Source: Wenyingzhuangia sp. 2_MG-2023
GTDB taxonomy: Bacteria > Bacteroidota > Bacteroidia > Flavobacteriales > Flavobacteriaceae
Direction: 5' to 3'
NCBI RefSeq assembly: GCF_030548295.1
Contig: NZ_JAUOSB010000006.1
Location: forward strand, 123,837 to 187,836
Length of the DNA stretch: 64,000 nucleotides
In this document: positions 35,293-43,710 of the stretch, in pieces
Layout of the letters: each line of letters begins with the position of its first letter
Position numbering within the stretch: position 1 is the stretch's first letter
The notes under the pieces: model-generated
Told to the model about the DNA's origin: nothing
What the model saw: the letters and a program-made list of their open reading frames with translations, nothing else
Database searches by the model: none
Translations under genes and position numbers: made by a program

Positions 35293-37704
35293 ATGAAAAA
35301 TCACTTTAAATTTTTATTCTTATTTCTGTGTACCACTGTTTTTGGTCAACAAAAATCATCAATATCTGGAATTATAACATCAGAAACAGAAAACGCATTG
35401 GCTTATATAACCATTACTTTAAAAGTTGCGGATGGCAAAGTTGTCAAACAAGGGTTTTCTAACGAAAAAGGTTTGTTTGTGTTTGAAGAAGTAGCCTCAG
35501 GAAAATATCAATTAATGTTTACTTCTTTAGGATATCAAACAGCAATTAAAAATGTGTTTGTCGGGGGGATCAATCCATACATAAATGTAGGGACAGTAGT
35601 TTTGAAAGAGGATGTTGCTCAATTGTCGACAGTGGAAATTAAAACTCAAAAATCGGAAATAAGTGCTGGTTTAGAGAAAAAAACGTTTGATTTAGATAAA
35701 GTGATTTCTCAAACAGGAGGTTCTGTGTTGGATGTTATGAAAGGAATGCCAGGGATTTCCGTAGATCAGGAAGGAAAAGTAATGTTAAGAGGAAGTGACA
35801 AAGTGTTGGTGTTGGTAGATGGACAACAATCTAGCTTAACGGGTTTTGGAAATCAAAAAGGGCTAGACAATATTCCGGCAAGCAATATTGAAAAGATAGA
35901 AATTATCAACAATCCTTCTGCTAAGTACGATGCTTCGGGAATGGCGGGTGCTATCAATATTATTTACAAAAAAGATAAGAAACAAGGCTTGAATGGTTCT
36001 GCGGGATTTACGTATGGATTGGGAGTTTTGTCTAAAAAGAAAGACGATTTGCCAACTGAATTGGGGAGTTATGATTTTACACCCAAATACATTCCTAGTT
36101 TGGATTTGAATTACAGCAAAAACAAAGTAGATTTCTTTTTGCAATCGGAAGTGTTGATGCAAGAAAAATTGCCGAACAATGAGTTTACAACTCGTAATTA
36201 TGATGATGGAACCAATACTATTTCTCAAGTTCCAGAAAACAGAAAACAGATTCATTATATTTTTAAAGGAGGAGTAGATTTTAAATTAGATGATGCTAAT
36301 AAAATAAAGCTTTCATCTATTTACGATTGGGAAAAACATACAGATACTGCTCAAGTTCCTTACATCAATATGGATACCAGCAAAAGATATCGTTATACCA
36401 ATTGGAATGAAGAAGAAATTACAGGATATTTTAACATTGCTGCAGATTATGAACACAAGTTCTTAGAGCCAGGACACAACTTAAAAGCAAGATTGCAATA
36501 TGTAAAAGGTTGGGAAGATGAAACATATTATGTAAACGATAGTTCTAACATTGCTCAAAGTAGAGATATTACCAATATTTTAGCTACAGAACATATTTAT
36601 GTGGGGAATGTAGATTATGCAAAACCTTTTAGTAGTGGTCGTATGGAAACAGGAGCTAAAATTCAACATAGAAATTTACCTGTAGAATATCAGGTAACTC
36701 CGGATCCAAATAACTCAATTATTTATGAGGGAATGGGAAACAATTCTAACTGGAAAGAAACCATTTATGCTGCTTACGTAAATTTAGTATATGAAACTCC
36801 AACCTACGATATTGAAGGAGGAATTAGAGCTGAGCAAACTGCTGTAGTTTATGATGTGGATGAAAATAATATTTATTTTGATAAAAAAAGAGATGCTTAT
36901 GATTATTTTGAATTGTTTCCAAATGTTAGATGGACGTATAAATTGACATCAAAACAAAAAGTATCGTTGTTTTACAATAGAAGAATAGACAGGCCAGGAG
37001 AACCAGAATTACGAATGTTTGCAAAGTCTGATGATCATGAATTGTTAAAAGTAGGAAATCCTTATTTAAGACCACAATTTACACAGTCTGGTGAGTTGGC
37101 ATACAAAACTAGATGGAACAAGAGTTCTTTGTTTTTAGCAGCTTATTACAAGTATATAGACAATCCGTATACGCGTGTGTATGTAGATGCTCAGAATGCA
37201 AATTACAATGTAGTGATAAAAAGTTATGCCAATACTGGGAGTGCAACCAACGTTGGTTTGGAGTTGATTTACGATCAACAATTACTAGATGTTTGGAAAA
37301 TATCGGGGAATGTAAATGTGTACCAAAACAAAATTAATGGATATACAGGAACGATTTTATTTCCATTAGAACAAAATTTTGTAGTTGAAAAAAGAGATGA
37401 GGTTACTTGGGATGCAAAAGTAAATTCTACATGGAGTTTGAAAAAAGATGTACAGTTACAATTGAGCTATTTGTACATGGCTCCTAAAAACATTGCACAA
37501 GGGACCCAGTTGTATAGAAGTTCTTTAGATTTTGGAGTAAAAAAGAAATTTTGGCAAGGTAAGGGAGAATTTTCTTTATCGTTTAGCGATATTTTAAACC
37601 AATATGCGCTGAGACAAAATATAAAAGGAGATGATTTTACAGCTTTGTATGAAAACTATTACGAAACACAAGTGATAAGAACAGGAGTAAAATATTATTT
37701 CTAA
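35293..37704 (+). CDS. outer-membrane beta-barrel receptor (TonB-dependent type) with CarboxypepD_reg-like domain
   Basis: The 803-residue protein has a signal peptide (residues 1-18, ending TVFGQ), a carboxypeptidase-regulatory-like beta-sandwich (about 20-105: SSISGIITSETENALAYITI, NEKGLFVFEEVASGKYQL), a plug domain (about 120-235: GGSVLDVMKGMPGISVDQEG, VLVLVDGQQSSLTG, NNPSAKYDASGMAGAINII) and a C-terminal outer-membrane beta-barrel. This is the large Bacteroidota family of outer-membrane receptors that often lack a SusD partner; the substrate is unknown. No SusD-like or transport gene is adjacent. It starts six bases after menE, possibly in the same transcript, and is closed by a strong terminator. 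Confidence 0.88.
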   Translation: MKNHFKFLFLFLCTTVFGQQKSSISGIITSETENALAYITITLKVADGKVVKQGFSNEKGLFVFEEVASGKYQLMFTSLGYQTAIKNVFVGGINPYINVGTVVLKEDVAQLSTVEIKTQKSEISAGLEKKTFDLDKVISQTGGSVLDVMKGMPGISVDQEGKVMLRGSDKVLVLVDGQQSSLTGFGNQKGLDNIPASNIEKIEIINNPSAKYDASGMAGAINIIYKKDKKQGLNGSAGFTYGLGVLSKKKDDLPTELGSYDFTPKYIPSLDLNYSKNKVDFFLQSEVLMQEKLPNNEFTTRNYDDGTNTISQVPENRKQIHYIFKGGVDFKLDDANKIKLSSIYDWEKHTDTAQVPYINMDTSKRYRYTNWNEEEITGYFNIAADYEHKFLEPGHNLKARLQYVKGWEDETYYVNDSSNIAQSRDITNILATEHIYVGNVDYAKPFSSGRMETGAKIQHRNLPVEYQVTPDPNNSIIYEGMGNNSNWKETIYAAYVNLVYETPTYDIEGGIRAEQTAVVYDVDENNIYFDKKRDAYDYFELFPNVRWTYKLTSKQKVSLFYNRRIDRPGEPELRMFAKSDDHELLKVGNPYLRPQFTQSGELAYKTRWNKSSLFLAAYYKYIDNPYTRVYVDAQNANYNVVIKSYANTGSATNVGLELIYDQQLLDVWKISGNVNVYQNKINGYTGTILFPLEQNFVVEKRDEVTWDAKVNSTWSLKKDVQLQLSYLYMAPKNIAQGTQLYRSSLDFGVKKKFWQGKGEFSLSFSDILNQYALRQNIKGDDFTALYENYYETQVIRTGVKYYF

Positions 37705-37719
37705 TTCTACAGAAAACAT

Positions 37720-37752
37720 AAAAAAGCCTTCCGATTTCGGAAGGCTTTTTTA
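37720..37752. terminator. strong bidirectional intrinsic terminator
   Basis: AAAAAGCCTTCCGA pairs with TCGGAAGGCTTTTT around a two-base loop, with A and T runs on both sides. Confidence 0.92.
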
Positions 37753-37852
37753 TGTTTTACCAATTAGCAACTCTATAAAAAAAACAGGAAACAATTTAGT
37801 TAGAATAGTTTGTGAATTTTTTTTATCTGTTGCAAAAGAATGTTTAAAACAA

Positions 37853-38185
37853 TTATCTAAACAAGAACTCAACACTCTCATTGGTGTCTAAAGCGTTAAA
37901 ACCTTTAAGGTTGTTTTTAATGATTAAAGTGTTGATTAATTTTCGTTTTACATTCTCGTAAAAACTAGTCTTAAATTTCTCAGGGTGTCTTCCTGCTAAA
38001 ATTTCTTCTCCAATTTTTTCAGTCAACCAATCTACAGGAGTTTCCGATTTTAGTTTTTTATAGTCTAAAGTGGTTTGTAAAGTGTTTCGGTTGATGATTT
38101 CTAAACCAAATTCAATATTTTCAGGATGTGATTCATTAATCGAAAAATTTAATAAATACTTATTGTTAAATTCTTTAATTTCCAT
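37853..38185 (-). CDS. uncharacterised small protein, paralogue C of a tandem trio
   Basis: The 110-residue protein begins MEIKEFNNKYLLNFSI and ends LDTNESVEFLFR. It lacks a signal peptide or membrane helix and is probably a cytoplasmic alpha/beta protein. Both ends resemble those of the next gene upstream, which begins MTIQEYHQANMMLF and ends LDINTNIDFLFE. I chose ATG 38185 rather than the TTG nine bases upstream because of this match. The family is not recognised. It is the last gene of the nuclease operon on the minus strand and lies 17 bases after its paralogue. Confidence 0.65.
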   Translation of the reverse strand: MEIKEFNNKYLLNFSINESHPENIEFGLEIINRNTLQTTLDYKKLKSETPVDWLTEKIGEEILAGRHPEKFKTSFYENVKRKLINTLIIKNNLKGFNALDTNESVEFLFR

Positions 38186-38202
38186 AGCGCACAATTTTTT
38201 AA

Positions 38203-38478
38203 TTATTCAAATAAAAAGTCAATATTAGTATTTATATCCAAAACATCAAACTTTTCAATTTCTATTTTGTCAAAGAAAGCTAAAATTAGGTTTCTTTTTA
38301 CAACTTCGGTAAAATATTCATCCAATTCAGAACGTTTACATTCGTGATGTTCTATTCCGTTGGGTAAAAAACTAAATCGGTCAATAGAGGTAAGTGTACA
38401 TAAAGCTGTGTCTGTTGTTTTTAAATTTTTAATGTTAAACAACATCATATTTGCTTGATGGTATTCTTGTATTGTCAT
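38203..38478 (-). CDS. uncharacterised small protein, paralogue B of a tandem trio
   Basis: The 91-residue protein starts MTIQEYHQANMMLFNI by alignment with its neighbours and ends VLDINTNIDFLFE. A longer reading from 38541 would add a His-rich, Asp-rich stretch (HNLHHHDHEDEN) and overlap the upstream gene by 20 bases. I prefer 38478, because the paralogue pattern begins there and a GAGGA lies about 13 bases upstream. It is not recognised, and no signal peptide is seen. Confidence 0.6.
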   Translation of the reverse strand: MTIQEYHQANMMLFNIKNLKTTDTALCTLTSIDRFSFLPNGIEHHECKRSELDEYFTEVVKRNLILAFFDKIEIEKFDVLDINTNIDFLFE

Positions 38479-38521
38479 GACTTTGTTTTCATCCTCATGA
38501 TCATGGTGGTGGAGGTTGTGA

Positions 38522-38809
38522 TTACTCAAAATATTTATCAATTTCGTTTTCGGATAGGTTTACGTTGCTCACATTGTACAATTGTAGAATTTCTTCTAAA
38601 GTATCAATCTTAAATTTTAAAATGGCTTTGTTTAGGTCTTTTCCTTCTAAAAATTGTTGAAAACAGGTATTGTTTGGATTTTCTAAAACTTCATTTACCA
38701 TGTGCATGTTGTTACGTTCTAAAACAATCAAACGGAACCTTTTGTTGGTTGAGTTTTTTTCGTAACCAAAACCTAAAATATATTTTTCTCTAAATGCTTG
38801 TACTGTCAT
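38522..38809 (-). CDS. uncharacterised small protein, paralogue A of a tandem trio
   Basis: The 95-residue protein begins MTVQAFREKYILGFGYEK and ends NLSENEIDKYFE. The start shares the pattern M-x-[IV]-[KQ]-x-[FY]-x-x-[KA]-x-[LIM]-[LM]-x-F with the two genes downstream, suggesting an old tandem duplication. It has no signal peptide. It starts seven bases after the secreted nuclease gene, so it is almost surely in that operon. Function is unknown; a role as nuclease inhibitor or immunity protein is conceivable but rests only on position and size. Confidence 0.65.
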   Translation of the reverse strand: MTVQAFREKYILGFGYEKNSTNKRFRLIVLERNNMHMVNEVLENPNNTCFQQFLEGKDLNKAILKFKIDTLEEILQLYNVSNVNLSENEIDKYFE

Positions 38810-38816
38810 ACGTGTG

Positions 38817-39644
38817 TTATTTCCATTGAATATTTACTTCTAGACTAGCTTCTATATCATCGTTTAAAAAAGAAAAAAAATCGATTCCAGTCATATCTTC
38901 TACTTTATCTACAGATGTTTGGTACTTAAAATAAGGGTTTAATTTTTGAATGTGCGGTAGTATAAAAGCCGTCATTTTTTGTGGTGGAGTAATGTCGTAA
39001 ATTACTTTGTAATAATAACCAGGAATAGTAACTTTTTCTTTTCCAATATACCCTAAATTATTTTTGAATATAGGACCTGTAACTATTAAAAGAGAATCTT
39101 CTTCTATTGCCCACTTTCTTACTTTACTTTCCAAACGTTTCCATTCTCCACGGTTTAAGCCTGGAAGTTGAGGAGACATGTTTGACATGTAGAACGTTTC
39201 AGACATGGATGTTTTGTTTAGCTTCATATCGCCAGCAGGGCACAAATGACCACGATCGTAACCGCTTTTTTTGTAATCAGACAAGGTAGCAGATTTTGTT
39301 GTAATGTTAGGATCTTCTCGAAAGTTGTCTTTTCTTTTTGCAGTACCGTTTATAAAATCTGAAGTTAATAAATAATACACCCAGCTTGCTTGTTCATGTT
39401 CTTCATTGTATTCTAAAGTAAAATAACGGTATTGATAGACCTTGTTTTTGGCAGAAGGTGCAAATGTTAAATAATTAAAATGATTGTTGTTTGCTTTTGT
39501 TGTATTTGTTGGTTGTTCTGTTTCGACAGGTTTTGCAACTTGAATTTTTCTATTTGTTTTTTTGTTTTGAACGAGTGTGCTGCAAGCAATAATGATACAA
39601 ATAGCAAAAATTAGATACAGAACAATTTTTTGCCTTTTTGTCAT
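38817..39644 (-). CDS. secreted DNA/RNA non-specific endonuclease (NucA-like)
   Basis: The 275-residue protein starts with a hydrophobic segment ending in the lipobox-like IIIAC (Cys21), so it is a probable lipoprotein or anchored enzyme. The Endonuclease_NS domain spans about residues 70-270. The active-site motif is GYDRGHLCPAGD, with the catalytic His and a following Asn in MSNMSPQLPGLNRGEWKRLE that binds magnesium. Members degrade DNA and RNA for nutrition or biofilm release. It heads a minus-strand operon with three small paralogous genes, with a seven-base gap to the first. Confidence 0.9.
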   Translation of the reverse strand: MTKRQKIVLYLIFAICIIIACSTLVQNKKTNRKIQVAKPVETEQPTNTTKANNNHFNYLTFAPSAKNKVYQYRYFTLEYNEEHEQASWVYYLLTSDFINGTAKRKDNFREDPNITTKSATLSDYKKSGYDRGHLCPAGDMKLNKTSMSETFYMSNMSPQLPGLNRGEWKRLESKVRKWAIEEDSLLIVTGPIFKNNLGYIGKEKVTIPGYYYKVIYDITPPQKMTAFILPHIQKLNPYFKYQTSVDKVEDMTGIDFFSFLNDDIEASLEVNIQWK

Positions 39645-39667
39645 AGTTTACTATTTTAGGTTAAATA

Positions 39668-39700
39668 AAAACCCTCTCAGTTGTATGTTAGAGAGGGTTT
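39668..39700 (-). terminator. yebC terminator
   Basis: AAACCCTCTC on the minus strand pairs with GAGAGGGTTT around a loop of about 11 bases and is followed by a T-rich run. It ends the yebC transcript before the nuclease gene. Confidence 0.8.
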
Positions 39701-39724
39701 AAAGAATAACTAAGATTTTTTTGG

Positions 39725-40438
39725 TTATGCCATTGAATGATATACATTTTGTACATCATCATCATCTTCTAATTTTTCTAATAATTTTTCAACATCCGCT
39801 TGTTGCTCTTCTGTCAATTTAGTGGTGGTGGTTGGAATTCTTTCAAATCCAGAAGATAAAATTTCTAATTCGTTTTCTTCTAAATACGATTGAATAGCTC
39901 CGAATTGTGTAAAAGGACCGTAAATTAAAATTCCATCTTCATCCTGAAAAACTTCTTCTACTTCAAAATCCATCAAGTCCAATTCTAATTCCTCTAAATC
40001 TATCTCCTTAGTTTCAGAATTGATACGGAAGTTACAAGTGTGGTCAAACATAAAAACTACAGAACCTGAAGTTCCTAAATTTCCGTTACACTTGTTAAAA
40101 GCAGCACGTACGTTGGCAACTGTTCTATTGTTATTGTCTGTAGCAGTTTCTACAACCAAAGCAATACCGTGAGGAGCATACCCTTCAAACAATGTTTCCT
40201 TATAGTTGGCAGTATCTTTGTCAGTTGCTTTTTTAATAGCTCTTTCAACATTGTCTTTAGGCATGTTAGCTGCCTTAGCATTTTGAATTACTGCACGAAG
40301 TCTTGCGTTAGCATCAGGATTTGGTCCACCCTCTTTAACTGCCATTACAATATCCTTACCAATTCTTGTAAACGTTTTTGCCATTGCGGACCAACGTTTC
40401 ATCTTTCTAGCTTTTCTAAATTCAAATGCTCTACCCAT
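39725..40438 (-). CDS. yebC: YebC/PmpR-family regulator or translation factor
   Basis: The 237-residue protein matches the YebC family: MGRAFEFRKARKMKRW, FTRIGKDIVMAVKEGGPNPDANARLR, NMPKDNVERAIKK, EGYAPHGIALVVE and GNLGTSGSVVFMFD. The C-terminus is acidic. The family was described as transcriptional regulators and recently as factors easing ribosome stalling on proline runs. It is monocistronic with its own terminator. The sequence is standard. Confidence 0.93.
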   Translation of the reverse strand: MGRAFEFRKARKMKRWSAMAKTFTRIGKDIVMAVKEGGPNPDANARLRAVIQNAKAANMPKDNVERAIKKATDKDTANYKETLFEGYAPHGIALVVETATDNNNRTVANVRAAFNKCNGNLGTSGSVVFMFDHTCNFRINSETKEIDLEELELDLMDFEVEEVFQDEDGILIYGPFTQFGAIQSYLEENELEILSSGFERIPTTTTKLTEEQQADVEKLLEKLEDDDDVQNVYHSMA

Positions 40439-40503
40439 TTCTATGTAATATTATATAAAGTGTCGTAAAATTATTGTTTTTTCTATTCTGCTACAAGTTT
40501 TTG

Positions 40504-42132
40504 TCAAACTTGAATAACTCCCAAATTGAACGGTTTTTCTATAGGTGCATGGTTGGCAGCCTCTATTCCCATCCCAATCCAAGTTCTTGTTTCTAAAGGA
40601 TCAATAACTGCATCTGTCCACAGGTGAGAAGCTGCGTAATAGGGAGAAGTTTGCTTGTCGTATTTTTCTTCTATATTTTTTAAAATTTCGGCATGCCTTT
40701 CGGGTGTTATTTCTTCTCCTTTACGTTGTAAGGTAGCTTCTTCTATTTGAGCCAATACTTTTGCTGCTTGAGATCCACCCATTACAGCCAATCTTGCAGA
40801 TGGCCAAGCAAAAATTAATCTAGGATCAAATGCTTTTCCACACATAGCATAATTCCCTGCTCCGTAAGAGTTTCCTATGACTACGGTGAATTTAGGAACA
40901 ACTGAATTAGCAACAGCATTCACCAATTTGGCACCATCTTTTATAATGCCACCATGTTCACTTTTGCTACCCACCATAAACCCTGTCACATCTTGTAAAA
41001 AGACCAACGGAATTTTCTTTTGATTGCAGTTGGCAATAAAACGAGTGGCTTTGTCTGCTGAGTCAGAATAAATGACCCCGCCAAATTGCATTTCTCCTTT
41101 TTTGTTTTTTATTACTTTTCGTTGATTGGCTACAATACCTACTGCCCAACCTTCTATACGAGCATATCCACAAATAATACTTTCTCCGTAACCCTCTTTG
41201 TAAGCTTCAAAATGGGAATCATCAACCAAACGTTTGATGATTTCATTCATGTCGTACTGTTCTGAACGGGATTTTGGTAAAATTCCGTAAATATCTTCAG
41301 GGTTTTCTTTAGGTGGTTTTGCTACTTTATGGCTGTACCCCGCTTTGTTATAATCTCCAATTTTATCTAAGATGTTTTTAATGGTATCCAAACAATCTTT
41401 GTCATCCTTAGACTTGTAATCGGTAACTCCAGAAATTTCACAATGTGTAGTTGCTCCTCCCAAAGTTTCATTATCAATATTTTCTCCAATAGCTGCTTTT
41501 ACCAAGTAACTACCCGCTAAGAAAATACTTCCAGTTTTGTCTACAATTAAGGCTTCATCACTCATAATAGGTAAATAAGCTCCACCAGCAACACAACTTC
41601 CCATAACTGCAGAAATTTGTGTAATTCCCATACTACTCATTTTGGCGTTGTTTCTAAAAATTCTACCAAAATGTTCCTTGTCAGGAAAAACTTCATCTTG
41701 TAAAGGCAAATATACTCCAGCACTATCTACCAAGTAAATAATTGGAATTCTGTTTTCCATGGCAATTTCTTGCGCTCTTAAATTCTTTTTACTGGTAATA
41801 GGGAACCAAGAACCTGCTTTTACAGTGGCATCATTCGCAACTACAATACATTGTTTTCCGCTTACGTATCCAATTTTAACAACAACACCACCAGAAGGAC
41901 AACCTCCATGTTCTTGGTACATATCTTCACCTACAAAAGCACCAATTTCTATGGATTTTTTGTTTTTATCAAATAAATATTCAATTCGCTCTCTAGCGGT
42001 AAGTTTTCCTTTTAGGTGTAGTTTTTCTATTTTTTTTAAACCACCTCCCAAGGCAACTTTAGCAAATCTAGATTTCAAATCTGATGTTGCTAATTTGTTA
42101 TGGTCTTCGTTTTTGTTAAAATTGAGATTCAT
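40504..42132 (-). CDS. acyl-CoA carboxylase carboxyltransferase (beta) subunit
   Basis: This is the carboxyltransferase subunit of a biotin-dependent acyl-CoA carboxylase, closest in pattern to methylcrotonyl- or propionyl-CoA carboxylase beta. Crotonase-fold motifs in order: LTARERIEYLFD, GGCPSGGVVVKIGYV, MGSCVAGGAYLPIMSDEA, FLQDVTGFMVG, VVIGNSYGAGNYAM and FAWPSARLAVMGG. The FxWP and GGSQAA segments support methylcrotonyl-CoA carboxylase and leucine catabolism. No biotin-carrying alpha subunit is adjacent, so the partner is elsewhere. I start at ATG 42132 (MNLNFNKNEDHN), since the 13 residues of a longer frame look unlike the family. Confidence 0.88.
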   Translation of the reverse strand: MNLNFNKNEDHNKLATSDLKSRFAKVALGGGLKKIEKLHLKGKLTARERIEYLFDKNKKSIEIGAFVGEDMYQEHGGCPSGGVVVKIGYVSGKQCIVVANDATVKAGSWFPITSKKNLRAQEIAMENRIPIIYLVDSAGVYLPLQDEVFPDKEHFGRIFRNNAKMSSMGITQISAVMGSCVAGGAYLPIMSDEALIVDKTGSIFLAGSYLVKAAIGENIDNETLGGATTHCEISGVTDYKSKDDKDCLDTIKNILDKIGDYNKAGYSHKVAKPPKENPEDIYGILPKSRSEQYDMNEIIKRLVDDSHFEAYKEGYGESIICGYARIEGWAVGIVANQRKVIKNKKGEMQFGGVIYSDSADKATRFIANCNQKKIPLVFLQDVTGFMVGSKSEHGGIIKDGAKLVNAVANSVVPKFTVVIGNSYGAGNYAMCGKAFDPRLIFAWPSARLAVMGGSQAAKVLAQIEEATLQRKGEEITPERHAEILKNIEEKYDKQTSPYYAASHLWTDAVIDPLETRTWIGMGIEAANHAPIEKPFNLGVIQV

Positions 42133-42262
42133 CGTCTGTTTTTTGCAATCCCAAATGTACAAAAATGACAAGATTTATAAAGCTTAACATTTGATTAATG
42201 TACTAATTGAAATTTATTAACCCTGTTTTTATTTACCATGGTATTTAGTTGAGAAATATTTA

Positions 42263-42270
42263 TACCTTTG
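42263..42270 (+). promoter_or_regulatory. candidate promoter of the DoxX operon
   Basis: TACCTTTG is a perfect TAnnTTTG match, 26 bases before the chosen DoxX start. It supports starting DoxX at 42297 rather than at an upstream ATG-like codon at 42249. Confidence 0.6.
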
Positions 42271-42296
42271 TCACAGTTAATAATTTATTATATAAA

Positions 42297-42668
42297 ATGA
42301 AAACAATTAAAATTTTTTATTGGCTAACAACAGGTTTGTTAAGTGCTTTATTTTTATTCTCAGCAGGTATGTATTTTTTAAATTATGAACATGTATCCTC
42401 AGAGTTTGTGAAATTGGGGTATCCAGTTTATATTGTGTATCCTCTAGCAGTATTAAAAGTGATTGCAGTTATTGTGTTGATAACACAAAAACAATCAAGT
42501 ATAAAAGATTGGGTGTACTCTGCATTATTTTTTGATGCTTTGTTGGCCTTTTCAGCGCATATGGTGGTTAAAGATGGTGAGCAAGGAGCAGCTATGATAG
42601 CTATGATTTTAATATTGAGTTCATTCTTTTTAGGGAAAAAATTATTCAAAAGTAGTACAGTGTTGTAA
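42297..42668 (+). CDS. DoxX-like membrane protein
   Basis: The 123-residue protein has four hydrophobic helices, with the DoxX-family pattern FYWLTTGLLSALFLFSAGMYF, VYPLAVLKVIAVIVLI and FDALLAFSAHM. DoxX members are implicated in redox or sulfur-linked membrane complexes. I start at ATG 42297 (MKTIKIFYW), which follows a perfect -7 element. It is the first gene of a four-gene operon with an FMN reductase, a MarR regulator and a pirin, which suggests a response to electrophiles or quinones. Confidence 0.82.
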   Translation: MKTIKIFYWLTTGLLSALFLFSAGMYFLNYEHVSSEFVKLGYPVYIVYPLAVLKVIAVIVLITQKQSSIKDWVYSALFFDALLAFSAHMVVKDGEQGAAMIAMILILSSFFLGKKLFKSSTVL

Positions 42669-42705
42669 TAAAATAGAAAATAACAGATTAAAAAAATTAA
42701 TAAAA

Positions 42706-43236
42706 ATGAAAAAAGTAATCGTATTTGGAGCTAGTAATAGTAAGAACTCTATCAACAAACAGTTGGCAATTTATGCTGGTAGTCAATTAGAAAATGTGGA
42801 GTTGAATGTGTTGGATTTGAATGATTTTGAAATGCCAATTTATAGCATAGATAAAGAAGAAGAAACAGGATTCCCTAAAGAGGCAACTGCTTTTAATTCT
42901 GAGTTGGAAACTGCTGATGGTTTTGTGATTTCGTTTGCAGAACATAATGGTTCTTATACTGCTGCTTTTAAAAATATTTTTGATTGGGTTTCTAGAATTG
43001 ATCCAAAAGTATGGAGAGAGAAACCTGTTTTGTTTTTGGCAACATCTCCAGGAGCAAGGGGTGGGGCTTCGGTTCTTGAAACAGCAGTATCTAGAATGCC
43101 TTATCAAGGAGCTGTAGCTATAGGGAATTATTCTTTGCCTAGTTTTTACGATCATTTTAAAGATGGAAAAATTACAAATTCTGAGTTGGATGCACAGTTA
43201 AAAGAGTTGACCGTGAAACTTCAAAAAGCATTGTAA
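42706..43236 (+). CDS. NAD(P)H-dependent FMN reductase/quinone reductase
   Basis: The 176-residue flavodoxin-like protein (FMN_red) has the phosphate-binding start VIVFGASNSKNSINKQLA, then VLDLNDFEMPIYS, FAEHNGSYTAAFKNIFDW, the family contact loop for FMN, and PGARGGASVLE. It probably reduces flavin or quinones with NAD(P)H. It lies 37 bases after DoxX and 20 bases before a MarR-family gene, which likely controls the operon. The exact substrate is unknown. Confidence 0.9.
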   Translation: MKKVIVFGASNSKNSINKQLAIYAGSQLENVELNVLDLNDFEMPIYSIDKEEETGFPKEATAFNSELETADGFVISFAEHNGSYTAAFKNIFDWVSRIDPKVWREKPVLFLATSPGARGGASVLETAVSRMPYQGAVAIGNYSLPSFYDHFKDGKITNSELDAQLKELTVKLQKAL

Positions 43237-43256
43237 TATAATATTAAAGACTGGGT

Positions 43257-43697
43257 ATGGGTGAGTTTTCAAAAGAAGTAAATGCAACGTTTGATTCGGA
43301 TTATGTAAAAGCCATGCTGAATTTAAAATATACTGCAAATTATATTAATACAGTTACAAATAAAGAATTAGAACCGTATCAAATTTCATCAGCACAATAT
43401 AATATTCTTAGAATTTTAAGAGGAGCTAAAAAACCAATTACTATGAAATTGGTAAAAGAGCGCATGATAGAAAAATCTCCTAACACAACTAGATTAACAG
43501 ACAAGTTATGTGAAAAAGAATTAATTGAACGTGTAAGATGTGAAAATGATAGAAGAGCGGTTTATGTGTCTATAACAGAAAAAGGGTTGCAGTTGTTGTC
43601 TCAGATTGTGTTTGCAGAAATTCCAAAATTGATGCAACAGTTAACAGAAGAAGAAGCTGTATTGTTAAATAATTTACTAGATAAAGTAAGAGGTTAA
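43257..43697 (+). CDS. MarR-family transcriptional regulator
   Basis: The 146-residue protein is a MarR winged-helix repressor. The helix-turn-helix region is SSAQYNILRILRGAKKPITM followed by KERMIEKSPNTTRLTDKL, and the wing carries RCENDRRAVYVSITEKG. It lies within a redox operon, so it probably represses these genes until a phenolic, quinone or oxidant signal arrives. No redox-sensing cysteine near the N-terminus is seen; its two cysteines are in the DNA-binding region (KLCEKELIERVRCEND). Confidence 0.92.
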   Translation: MGEFSKEVNATFDSDYVKAMLNLKYTANYINTVTNKELEPYQISSAQYNILRILRGAKKPITMKLVKERMIEKSPNTTRLTDKLCEKELIERVRCENDRRAVYVSITEKGLQLLSQIVFAEIPKLMQQLTEEEAVLLNNLLDKVRG

Positions 43698-43710
43698 AAA
43701 ATTTAATGAA

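Noticed and set aside
38478..38541. His/Asp-rich N-terminal extension of the middle small paralogue
   Set aside because: It overlaps the preceding gene and lies before the start pattern shared with both neighbours, so a start at 38478 is preferred. A metal-binding extension cannot be fully excluded.
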